Assembly: GCA_028293125.1 (NCBI GenBank)
Contig: JAQGPJ010000070.1
Location: 1-36,423 of the forward strand
Origin: Verrucomicrobiales bacterium
GTDB lineage: Bacteria; Verrucomicrobiota; Verrucomicrobiia; Verrucomicrobiales; V1-33
Direction of reading: 5' to 3'
Length of the DNA stretch: 36,423 bases
In this document: positions 1 through 7,405 of the stretch, piece by piece
How positions within the stretch are numbered: the first letter of the stretch is position 1
Layout: the number at the start of each line of letters is the position of its first letter
Notes under the pieces: generated by a model
Seen by the model: only the letters and a program-made list of their open reading frames with translations
What the model was told of the DNA's origin: nothing
The model's database searches: none
Made by a program: the position numbers and the translations under genes

Positions 1-1
1 C

Positions 2-127
2 GACCTCGAGCAGGTCGCCGGCGGCAAGGACGACGCCGACAGCGGCAACACCACCTACACCTGCAACAACGCCACCGGCGGCTTCAACACCCGCAACGAG
101 TTCAGCAGCGAAGTCTCCCTGATCTAA
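2..127 (+). CDS. C-terminal end of a class II lanthipeptide precursor (LanA-like)
   Basis: Only the last 41 codons lie in the window and the 5' end is off the left edge. The visible frame begins DLEQVAGG, the double-glycine end of a RiPP leader of the NHLP/Nif11 kind. A core-like segment of about 33 residues follows, rich in Ser, Thr and Asn with one Cys (context TTYTCNN), and the frame stops at TAA 125-127. Position is the strongest support, because a LanM synthetase starts 183 bases downstream on the same strand. One Cys allows at most one intramolecular (methyl)lanthionine, although other Ser/Thr could stay dehydrated. Leader cleavage is expected after the GG. The assignment is inferred from the leader motif and neighbourhood; the rest of the leader cannot be seen. 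Confidence 0.72.
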   Translation, partial: DLEQVAGGKDDADSGNTTYTCNNATGGFNTRNEFSSEVSLI

Positions 128-163
128 GCTGATCCAAGGCCGCTTTCCCCTCCTCCCCCCAAA

Positions 164-201
164 GCGCACCGCTTCCCATGACAACCGGGGGAGCGGTGCG
201 C
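164..201 (+). terminator. Strong hairpin between precursor and LanM genes
   Basis: GCGCACCGCTTCCC (164-177) pairs with 188-201 as a 14-bp stem, with one T-G wobble, around a loop at 178-187. No T-run follows. It therefore looks less like a full intrinsic terminator than like a partial terminator or an RNA 3'-end stabiliser that keeps precursor mRNA more abundant than synthetase mRNA. Such hairpins are common between lanA and lanM genes. Confidence 0.6.
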
Positions 202-309
202 CCTCCTGTGTGACCAGGACCGGAACGGACTGTCCGCCTCTCTTCCCGTTTCCTCCGTCCCTTCACCTCCAGCGCTGACTTACCCATTTCCCACACCGCA
301 TTCATATCC

Positions 310-3300
310 ATGTCCGACCCGAGCGCCTCCTCTCTTTCCGCCACTCTGTTCTTCCCCGAAGAAATTGATGTCCTGGGACGGCGCGCTCCGGGATTGGCCG
401 GGCGTTTTTCCACCATTTCCTATCCCTTGGAGACAGCTGATGGGCAGGCGGAGAAGAAAGGAGAGTCAAAGCTGGAAGACCCCGCTTCCCCCAGTCTGCA
501 GGCACGCATGGAAATGTGGATGGCGGAATCCGCGGACAGCCGGGCGGATCTTTTCAGCAAGCGCCTCGAATGGGACGGCATCCGGCAGGATGCCGCCGCC
601 CTGCTCAAGGACGAATGGCCGCTTCCGGCCGGGGAACGCCCGAAGTGGCTGTCCTTTCTTGAGCATCTTTCACCAGGGAGGCAGGATTCCCCATGGGCAG
701 CTCTGGCCACGGAGGTGGCCGCCTCCAGTCCCGCCCCGTTCGCATCGGCGTGCCGCCCTTTTCTGATTGCGGCTTTGGACATTTTTCAGCTGGAAGGTCC
801 GGCTTCTTTGGACTCCGGCGTGGATGAATCCATTATCCGGGCAGCCGTCCGGGGCCTCCTTCAGGAGCTTTCCAGCTTCACAGCCCCCGTGCTGGCCCGC
901 CGTTTCAAAGATTATCTGAGCCAGCGCCAGGCTTTGCCGGACGCCTCCTCGTCCCGGAATTACCACGCCTTTTCGGATGATCTGGGTCTGGGCCGGGGGT
1001 GGGCTCCGGTGCTGCTGGAATACGCCGGGCTGGCACGGCTGATGGCGGTGGTCTGTCTGGGATGGGCCAGGGAAACCCAGGAATTTATCACCCGCTTCCA
1101 GACTGACCGGGGGGAGCTGGAGCAGGTCTTCCAGCTTTCGGGCCCGGAAAATTGCACCGGCCTGAAGCTGAAAGCCGTGCAGGTCGGCATCTCCGACCGC
1201 CACGGCGGAGCTGGAACCGTGAAGGTGCTGGAATTCTCCGATGGCCGGAAACTGGTTTACAAGCGCCGCCCGCTGGATCTGGAGGCGGACTTCCATCAAC
1301 TGCTGCGGGCTTTGAGGGAGCAGGGACTGGACTGTGCGCCCCCCGCGCTGGCCGTGCTGCCCAAAGCCGGTTACGGCTGGGTGGAGCACGCCTCGGCAGG
1401 ACCGGTGGACACGGCGGGGGAACTGGAGATGTGGTTTAAAAAGGCGGGTTCCCTGCTCTGCCTGATGCACCTTCTGGGCGGCAATGACGGGCATATGGAA
1501 AATGTGATCGCCACCACGGACGGCCCGGTGCTGATCGACTTGGAGACGCTCCTCCAACCCACCTTCGCCTCCCGGGACAATAGTGCCGGCCGGAATGGCT
1601 CCTCCCCGGCCCCTTCCCCGGGAACCTTCACGGAGGCCGCCCGGCGTGTGCAGGATTCCGTGCTCCAGACCGGTCTGCTGCCGCTCTGGCAGCGCGGGCG
1701 GCAGGGCGCGCTTTACGATATCGGCGGCCTGACCGGGGAGGGCGGCTACGAAAGTCCCGCCCCGCGTCTGGTGTGGGAGAACACCTCCACGGACGGGATC
1801 TGCCCGGCATGGCGGCGCGGTATTGCCCTGGGACTGAAAAATCTTCCCGTGTTTGAAGGCGCACGCCACTCCGCCGTCCGGAATCTGCCCGCCCTGTGCG
1901 CCGGATTCTCCACCACTTGGCGGGCGCTGCAGTCGCATGCGGGGGCGGTTCATGCCGCGTTGGACCGGTGGAGCGAAGCTCCCATCCGGGTGCTGCTGCG
2001 GCCCACTACCCACTATGCCTCCCTGCTGGAGCGCTCCCTGGCGGCGGGATCGTTGAAACATGGCATTGACCGCTCCCTGATTTTTGAGGCACTGCGCCGC
2101 CAGTTTGTGCGCGCCCACCCCTCCCGTCCCCTGCTGTGGGCCGCCGTGGAGCATGAAACCCAAGCTTTGGAGAATGGGGATATCCCGGTGTTTTATGTCC
2201 GGGCCGGAGGGCATCATCTGGAGGATGCCCACGGGGAATGCCTGATCGAAAATGCTTTTTCGCGCAGCCCGCTGGAGGCATCGATGGCCAAGCTCGGTGC
2301 CCTGACCGAGGCCGGTCTTCAGCGGCAGCTGGAGATGATCGCCACGGCCTTCATCCGTCCGGATGACCGCGCCGCGCCGGAGGCTCCCCAAGCGGAGTCA
2401 TCGGACACCGTGGATTACGCGGCCCTGCTGAAAACGGTGCCGCTGATCAGCGATGACGGACTCATCCGCGCCGCCACCATGCTCGGCGGTCAGATCATCA
2501 ATGCCGCCATCCGCGGCAAGGACGGATTCGTGACCTGGCTGGCGCCGGCCTTCCTGCATCCTGACAAAAAGGAGCAGCGCGGCGTTTCCTACTATCTTTA
2601 CGATGGGGCGGCGGGCATGTCCCTGTTCCTGGCGGCGCTGGCGAGAGTCACGGGTCTGGACGCGGCCAAGCGGACGGCGCTGGCCGCACTGGAGCCGGTG
2701 CGCGCCATTCTGGATTCGCCCCATGCGGGCGCCATGGTCAGCCGCGAGGGCATCGGCGGATGCTCCGGTCTGGCATCACTGGTTTACGCCCTCACCGGAG
2801 TCTCGCGGCTGCTGGACGCGCCGGAGCTGCTGGAGCGCGCGGCGAGGATCAGCCTTCTGATCGACGATGCCCGCATTGCGCGGGATCAGTCGCTGGATAT
2901 TGTCAGCGGCAGCGCGGGGGCCATTCTGTCCCTGCTGGCGCTGCACCGCGCCACCGGTGATTCGGAGGTTCTGGCGCGCGCGGTGGCCTGCGGGGAGCAT
3001 CTGCTGGCCCAGGCGGAGCGGGTGGGCGACGACGCACTGGCCTGGAACTCATGGCCGGACCGCGTTCTGCTGGCCGGGTACTCCCACGGCACAGCCGGTG
3101 GAGCCGCGGCGCTGCTGGCGCTTTTCAAGGCCACCGGCACACAAGCCTATGCCGATGCCGCCCGCGCGGCGCTGCGCCACGAGCGCGGTCTTTACGATCC
3201 CAAGGCGGAGAACTGGCCCCTGCTGCTGCCCGGCGGCGGCTCCCGCTTTGTCTCGACTTGGTGCCACGGAGCGCCGGGCATCCTGCTCAGCCGGATGGGC

Positions 3301-3672
3301 TTCCTGGGCGTCTTCGGTGAGCACGAGGACTCTCTGCTGCGGGCGGAGATGGAGGCCGCCTGCCGCACCACCTTGGCTGCCGGGCTTTCCGGGGTGGATC
3401 ATCTGTGCTGCGGCACCATGGGACGCGTGGAGATTCTCCATGTCACCGCGGACGCCATGCCGGGGAGCTCCAATCTTTCCCTGGCCAGACTGGGGGCCAC
3501 TCTGACTGTGCGGCGCGCCCAGCAGAGAAAAGCCTTTACGCTCCAGACCGATCCGGTGCGCAATGCGGTGTTCCAGCCCGGCTTTTTCCGGGGCTCCAGC
3601 GGTATTGGCCACACCCTGCTCCGGCTGGCCCGGCCGGACCTGGTGCCGTCGGTGCTCAACTGGGACATCTGA
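310..3672 (+). CDS. lanM: Class II lanthipeptide synthetase LanM (CCG-type, ProcM-like)
   Basis: This bifunctional enzyme (1120 aa, a usual LanM length) phosphorylates and dehydrates Ser/Thr of the precursor and then adds Cys thiols to form lanthionine rings in the cytoplasm. The N-terminal half is the kinase-like dehydratase (DUF4135). It contains K318 (context LVYKRRP) and the motif D393-x-H395-xx-N398 followed by D410-x-E412, matching the LanM active-site pattern. From about residue 740 the protein is a LanC-type cyclase with GYSHG, then C985 in WCHG, then C1033-C1034 in CCG. Three Cys ligands instead of Cys-Cys-His is the feature of the ProcM clade, known for relaxed substrate choice. The ATG at 310 has no clear Shine-Dalgarno. 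The probable precursor ends 183 bases upstream and a GNAT gene follows 67 bases downstream. Confidence 0.95.
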   Translation: MSDPSASSLSATLFFPEEIDVLGRRAPGLAGRFSTISYPLETADGQAEKKGESKLEDPASPSLQARMEMWMAESADSRADLFSKRLEWDGIRQDAAALLKDEWPLPAGERPKWLSFLEHLSPGRQDSPWAALATEVAASSPAPFASACRPFLIAALDIFQLEGPASLDSGVDESIIRAAVRGLLQELSSFTAPVLARRFKDYLSQRQALPDASSSRNYHAFSDDLGLGRGWAPVLLEYAGLARLMAVVCLGWARETQEFITRFQTDRGELEQVFQLSGPENCTGLKLKAVQVGISDRHGGAGTVKVLEFSDGRKLVYKRRPLDLEADFHQLLRALREQGLDCAPPALAVLPKAGYGWVEHASAGPVDTAGELEMWFKKAGSLLCLMHLLGGNDGHMENVIATTDGPVLIDLETLLQPTFASRDNSAGRNGSSPAPSPGTFTEAARRVQDSVLQTGLLPLWQRGRQGALYDIGGLTGEGGYESPAPRLVWENTSTDGICPAWRRGIALGLKNLPVFEGARHSAVRNLPALCAGFSTTWRALQSHAGAVHAALDRWSEAPIRVLLRPTTHYASLLERSLAAGSLKHGIDRSLIFEALRRQFVRAHPSRPLLWAAVEHETQALENGDIPVFYVRAGGHHLEDAHGECLIENAFSRSPLEASMAKLGALTEAGLQRQLEMIATAFIRPDDRAAPEAPQAESSDTVDYAALLKTVPLISDDGLIRAATMLGGQIINAAIRGKDGFVTWLAPAFLHPDKKEQRGVSYYLYDGAAGMSLFLAALARVTGLDAAKRTALAALEPVRAILDSPHAGAMVSREGIGGCSGLASLVYALTGVSRLLDAPELLERAARISLLIDDARIARDQSLDIVSGSAGAILSLLALHRATGDSEVLARAVACGEHLLAQAERVGDDALAWNSWPDRVLLAGYSHGTAGGAAALLALFKATGTQAYADAARAALRHERGLYDPKAENWPLLLPGGGSRFVSTWCHGAPGILLSRMGFLGVFGEHEDSLLRAEMEAACRTTLAAGLSGVDHLCCGTMGRVEILHVTADAMPGSSNLSLARLGATLTVRRAQQRKAFTLQTDPVRNAVFQPGFFRGSSGIGHTLLRLARPDLVPSVLNWDI

Positions 3673-3739
3673 CAAACCCTCCGGCCTTTTCTCCCTTCCC
3701 TTCCAACACCATTCCCCATTTTCCCCTGACATCCCCGCC

Positions 3740-4660
3740 ATGATCGCAACCCAAGTGCCCACCACCGCCGCGGAGGCCGCGGATTTCACAGGGATGACCT
3801 TTCCCCACTACAAGCACCTGACGGCGGTCCCCAGCCATCTGGACATCACTCCCCTGCTGGTGACCGCCACGGTGGACGATGTGCCGGCGGGGCTGGCGCT
3901 CGGCGCCATTCCCAAACCCGGCTACCAGGCGCCCCCCACCCTTTTCTCCCTCTATACGGCCCCGGCTTTCCGGCATCAGGGTGTGGGCACGCGGCTGATG
4001 GAGGTGTTCCATCATGAGGTGGCGGCCCGGGGAGGAGAGCTTATCCGCACCATTTACATGACGGGAAAGGATGTCAGCGCGCACTTCGAGCGCATCCTGG
4101 AGAAAACCGGCTGGGAAAAACCCCAGCCCCGCATGGCCGCCATCAAAGCCGATCTCCGTCAGATCCGCGCCATGAACCCTCCCTGGCTTCAGGAGCGCCG
4201 CTTTGACGCCAGCCGCTTCAGTATCGTGCCATGGCGGGAAATAACCGATGCCCAGAAAGACGCCCTGCGCCGCTCGCATGAGGCGGATCGCTGGATCGCG
4301 GAGGACCTGGCGCCATGGAAACATGAGGCCAATTACGATCCGGTCACCTCCTGCGCCGTGCTGCGGGACGGTGCCCTGGTCAGCTGGGTGATCAATCACC
4401 GTCTGGCGGACGGCACCACCCGCTTCACCTGCTCCTTCGCCCATCCCCGCCTGCAGCGCTACGGAGTGGTGATGTGGCTTTACAAAGAGGCCGTCGATCA
4501 GATGGAGAAGCACAACCGCCGGTTCGGCATGTGGACCGTGCCGCTGCATCATCCGGCCATGCATGCTTTCGCCACCCGCTGGATGAAGCCCTGCGCGGTT
4601 TATTTCCGGGAAACCATGGGATGCGAAAAAATCCTCACGTCCGACCGGATTCCCGTTTAA
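3740..4660 (+). CDS. GNAT-family acyltransferase, probably tandem GNAT
   Basis: This 306-aa protein has a GNAT fold in its N-terminal half. The acyl-CoA-binding signature FRHQGVGTRLM lies at about residues 77-87, after the strand LFSLYTAPA. The C-terminal half (from about 165) repeats the pattern loosely, with strands around VSWVINHRL and a C-terminal region like the end of a GNAT domain, so a tandem-GNAT protein is likely. GNATs transfer acetyl or longer acyl groups from CoA or a carrier to an amine. Its place directly behind lanM suggests that it acylates the lanthipeptide N-terminus or a side chain, or protects the host, but the substrate is unknown. The ATG at 3740 is preferred because the upstream in-frame codons lie inside lanM in another frame. 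Confidence 0.78.
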   Translation: MIATQVPTTAAEAADFTGMTFPHYKHLTAVPSHLDITPLLVTATVDDVPAGLALGAIPKPGYQAPPTLFSLYTAPAFRHQGVGTRLMEVFHHEVAARGGELIRTIYMTGKDVSAHFERILEKTGWEKPQPRMAAIKADLRQIRAMNPPWLQERRFDASRFSIVPWREITDAQKDALRRSHEADRWIAEDLAPWKHEANYDPVTSCAVLRDGALVSWVINHRLADGTTRFTCSFAHPRLQRYGVVMWLYKEAVDQMEKHNRRFGMWTVPLHHPAMHAFATRWMKPCAVYFRETMGCEKILTSDRIPV

Positions 4661-4713
4661 GTTATCCATCGGGATCCATCACCTGCCAAGCACCACCTCC
4701 TCCCCTCCCCGCC

Positions 4714-5463
4714 ATGGCCAGCACCCCGTCCTCCAACCGCCCCGCGCTCCTCCCGCAGCTCAATCCCTTCATCTCCTGCCTGCTGGACGCTTTCATTTTT
4801 CTCAATGAAGCCTTGGAGAAGGCGGCGGCCGATCCCGGTCGGGCCTTTGCTCTGGCGAGGGCCTCCACCATGCACACCCTGGCGTCGCTGCATGCGGCGG
4901 CCAATGCCGCGCTGCGGTTCGAGGACCATCCCATGATGCCCACCGCCACCCTGGCGGAGAAATACGCCACCTATCTCATCATTCTCCACGAGACCGGTCT
5001 GCGCAACGAGGACACCGCCATCCTTCACGAACTGGAGGTTGTGGGATTCATTGTCAACAATCCACAGGTCGCGCAGGCCAAACCTTTTCCGCATCCGGAA
5101 AAGAACAACCTCATCGAGTTTGAGCGCACACCGCTGAAAAAATTCTCCCATCAGGCCTCCCACTGGATTCCCGCCTATGCCGGGTGCGCGCTTGGTCTTG
5201 CCTGCTCCTTCCTGTCACGGTTTTTCCGCACCGACTGTGGACTGGATGTGGAGCGGCTGGAGATTCTCTTCGGATTCCACGCCCATTCGCCCGATGCCTA
5301 CACCACCGCCTTCGACGAGAGCGAACTGGCGGCCCTCGGGGCGGAGCGGCGCAAACTGCTGGAAAACCAAGCCTTTATCCGCCGCATGACTTCGGAGCGC
5401 TGGCTGATGCGGGAGGAGGATTTCCAGCTCACCCTTTTCGACGGTTGTCCGGGTTATGTGTGA
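4714..5463 (+). CDS. Uncharacterised protein of the lanthipeptide cluster
   Basis: I do not recognise this 249-aa protein. It is mostly helical, with a His/Glu-bearing middle (about residues 60-115) and a short hydrophobic segment, CALGLACSFLSRFF, near residues 170-183 that is too short for a confident membrane helix. The C-terminal part is acidic and charged. There is no signal peptide and no motif tying it to a known RiPP tailoring enzyme. It lies 53 bases after the GNAT gene in the same direction, so the order lanA-lanM-GNAT-this gene looks like one transcription unit. A role in tailoring, immunity or recruiting the GNAT is only a guess from position. The ATG at 4714 gives the shortest plausible frame, since the longer upstream frame overlaps the GNAT gene. 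Confidence 0.6.
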   Translation: MASTPSSNRPALLPQLNPFISCLLDAFIFLNEALEKAAADPGRAFALARASTMHTLASLHAAANAALRFEDHPMMPTATLAEKYATYLIILHETGLRNEDTAILHELEVVGFIVNNPQVAQAKPFPHPEKNNLIEFERTPLKKFSHQASHWIPAYAGCALGLACSFLSRFFRTDCGLDVERLEILFGFHAHSPDAYTTAFDESELAALGAERRKLLENQAFIRRMTSERWLMREEDFQLTLFDGCPGYV

Positions 5464-5612
5464 GTGGGTCTGGGCGGACGGACGTCATCTTTCCCATTCC
5501 TCCGCCGGATGCAGCAGCGAAATGGCGGTGTCTGGCAAGGGCTGTGGCTGATCCAGTGACGGGTGCAGCGGAAGCAGGCAGCAGAAAGTAAATCAACGCT
5601 GCCAGCCAGGAA

Positions 5613-5834
5613 TTAATGGAGAGGGAGTTCATCGAAAGCAACGGGCGGGATAACCATGGTGATATCGGTTTCCGTATCCTCCACGATGTTGATGCGGACA
5701 TTGCCGAGGCTGGTGCCGATGATGCTCTCCACCATAGCCTTGGGGTTGATAAGAAGCTGCCGGCGGAACACCGGATCGCGGTAGGCTTTGAGGGCGATGA
5801 TTTCGCGGAGTTGGCCTTCGGTGACGTGTGACAT
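5613..5834 (-). CDS. NHLP-type (nitrile hydratase leader-like) RiPP precursor or leader peptide
   Basis: This 73-aa product has the recognisable layout of the nitrile-hydratase-alpha-like leader family: an N-terminal helix (GQLREIIALKAYRDPVFRR), then LLINPKAMVESIIG, then VRINIVEDTETDITMVIPP. In the family this corresponds to a D-P-x-FR helix, a L-x-x-D/N-P motif and a strand ending in V-x-P-P. Typical NHLP precursors continue into a core after the leader. Here only about nine residues follow and there is no Cys, so no lanthionine can form. It may be a leader-only decoy, a precursor for another modification, or a remnant. It lies opposite to the lanM transcript, within 150 bases of its end. 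No Shine-Dalgarno is visible before the ATG. Confidence 0.75.
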   Translation of the reverse strand: MSHVTEGQLREIIALKAYRDPVFRRQLLINPKAMVESIIGTSLGNVRINIVEDTETDITMVIPPVAFDELPLH

Positions 5835-5864
5835 AAGTTTGGGGGAAGTTGAGGTTTTAAAGGA

Positions 5865-5882
5865 GGGGCGGCGTGCCGCCCC
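5865..5882 (-). promoter_or_regulatory. GC hairpin in the 5' leader of the NHLP peptide gene
   Basis: GGGGCGG-CGTG-CCGCCCC forms a perfect 7-bp stem with a four-base loop, about 30 bases upstream of the peptide start codon. It would sit in the untranslated leader of the minus-strand transcript. A shared 12-base word, GGCGGCGTGCCG, recurs 39 bases away at 5907-5918. The hairpin could regulate translation or be a small repeat. Confidence 0.4.
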
Positions 5883-5937
5883 AGGTTCGGGTCCCGTATA
5901 TAGCGGGCGGCGTGCCGGAAATTTTCAATATTTGATA

Positions 5938-5954
5938 GTTCATTGAAAATGAAC
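5938..5954. promoter_or_regulatory. Palindromic operator-like site GTTCATT-GAA-AATGAAC
   Basis: A perfect 7-bp inverted repeat with a three-base spacer lies in a local AT-rich patch between the divergent NHLP peptide gene (start 5834) and the OmpA-like gene (start 6273). This shape suits a dimeric helix-turn-helix regulator. No regulator gene is present in this part of the window, so the binding protein is unknown. Confidence 0.45.
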
Positions 5955-6272
5955 GTGATATATGGTGAAAAAGTTTAAGCGCTGATTTTGGATCCCGGTT
6001 TGGGAAGGAATCTGGAGCACCCGCTCCATGGATTGGAATCCCGGCTCCACTTTCCTGCGGCGGATTGGAGTCCCGGGCCGGGAGGGGGAATGCCGGATGC
6101 GGAATGGTGGAAAGTTTCACTCCCCGCCCCGCAATCCCATGCCTCACCGTAATTCATGGAAACATGGGGAGTATAATTGGCACACCGGCATTTCCACCCG
6201 CGACGGCGCTGCCGGTTTGACTTCCCTGCCCGCCAGCCCTTCCTTTTGCTGTTCCTGTTTCCTTTTCCATTT
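5955..6272. other. Intergenic stretch upstream of the OmpA-like gene
   Basis: No convincing gene is seen between the operator-like palindrome and the OmpA-like start. The first 40 bases are AT-rich and probably contain the minus-strand promoter. The remainder is GC-rich and presumably carries the promoter for the long plus-strand cluster. Open frames here have no recognisable product. Confidence 0.4.
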
Positions 6273-7250
6273 ATGAGCACGCCCCCGCCTGTCCCCCCGC
6301 CATCCGGTCCACGAAAGCCATCCGCCATGGCCAGCTGCATTCTGGTAGGAATCCTGCTGGTCTTTCTCGGGGCTCTGGGCGGCGGGGGATTCTGGGCCTA
6401 TAAAAAGTATGGTGCCCCGTATTTCGCCAAGTCCGGCACTCCTGAAGTCGCGGACAACAGCACCGGACAGAAAGTCACCAAGGAGGGGCAACCGGAAACC
6501 CCGCCCGTCACAAAGCCGGCCCCCACTCCTCCGCCCGGCAAGGACACACCGGTGAAGGATGATCTCCTGACCGCCACGCCCAGGCAGGAAAAGCCTGTCA
6601 CGGAGCCAGAGCCTCACGTGAAGCCGGAAGTGGCGGACAACACTCCCAAGGATCCTCCGCCGGCGCCAACTCCGGAGCCGGAGCCTCCCGTTCAACCGGA
6701 TCCAACACCGGCTCCTGAGCCTGCGCCCTCCATTCCTGACAATCCCGATCCGGTGGTGCCCGCCGAGCCTGTGAAGACTTTTGCAGCGAACGCCCCGGAG
6801 GTGATGACCCTCAAGGCCGACGCCGACCAGCGCATTGATGAGGCCCCGGCGGACATTTACTCCGACGACGACAAGGAAAAGGTGCGGGAAGCCATCCGCC
6901 AGGCCAAGCGGCTCACCCGGGTGGCGACCCTTCAGTTCGGCAAAGGGGCGGCGGCTCTGGGAGGCAACGAGCGCAAACGTCTGAAAACCGCCCTGCTGAC
7001 GCCCGAGGCCGAAGCTCTCCTGTCCGACCCGCAGGCGGTCTTTTTCCTGATTGGATTTGCGGATTCGTCCGGGGCCTCGCAGGCCAACCGCTCCCTGTCC
7101 CAGAAGCGGGCGGCGGGCGTGGGCTCGGTGCTGAGGAGCTTCCGTGTGTCCAACCGCGCGTATGCCGTGGGCCTTGGCTCCAGCAAGCTGGTGGGCGGAG
7201 CCCAGGAGGACAAAAACCGCGCGGTGGAGGTGTGGATCGTTCTCCCCTGA
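6273..7250 (+). CDS. Membrane-anchored OmpA-family (peptidoglycan-binding-like) protein
   Basis: This 325-aa protein has a proline-rich N-terminus and one membrane helix at about residues 20-40 (within SCILVGILLVFLGALGGG). A long PE/PK/PT-rich linker like those spanning the periplasm covers about residues 50-170, and an OmpA-like domain occupies about residues 205-325. Recognisable parts of that domain are the strand FFLIGFADSSG, then NRSLSQKRAAGV, and a last strand AVEVWIVLP, with NRAVE matching the family's N-R-x-V-x-I pattern. Such domains usually bind peptidoglycan, so the protein could tie the cell wall to an inner-membrane complex. It is the first gene of a co-directional cluster with the FHA-ABC transporter. 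The ATG at 6273 was chosen over an upstream start because the extension lacks any sensible sequence. Confidence 0.85.
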   Translation: MSTPPPVPPPSGPRKPSAMASCILVGILLVFLGALGGGGFWAYKKYGAPYFAKSGTPEVADNSTGQKVTKEGQPETPPVTKPAPTPPPGKDTPVKDDLLTATPRQEKPVTEPEPHVKPEVADNTPKDPPPAPTPEPEPPVQPDPTPAPEPAPSIPDNPDPVVPAEPVKTFAANAPEVMTLKADADQRIDEAPADIYSDDDKEKVREAIRQAKRLTRVATLQFGKGAAALGGNERKRLKTALLTPEAEALLSDPQAVFFLIGFADSSGASQANRSLSQKRAAGVGSVLRSFRVSNRAYAVGLGSSKLVGGAQEDKNRAVEVWIVLP

Positions 7251-7405
7251 CGGCCTCCCATGGCTGGTTCCACACGCGGCTCCTGTCAGGATTTCCGGAA
7301 TGCCGGGAAAGGAGCGGCCTGCGTCCCTTCTCTCCGTGCCCAGTGCCGGCCTAATCCTAGGCGGTGGTTCTGAGAATCGTCCCCATCCCTTCCAACGCCC
7401 GCAGC

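Noticed and set aside
670-2391. Long minus-strand open frame (573 codons) opposite lanM
   Set aside because: It is codon-phase shadow of a GC-rich gene; its translation has no domain character, while the plus strand shows clear LanM motifs.
5884-5894. GGTTCGGGTCC, a T-loop-like word suggesting a tRNA
   Set aside because: The conserved A of the T-loop is absent and no acceptor, D or anticodon arm can be folded around it.
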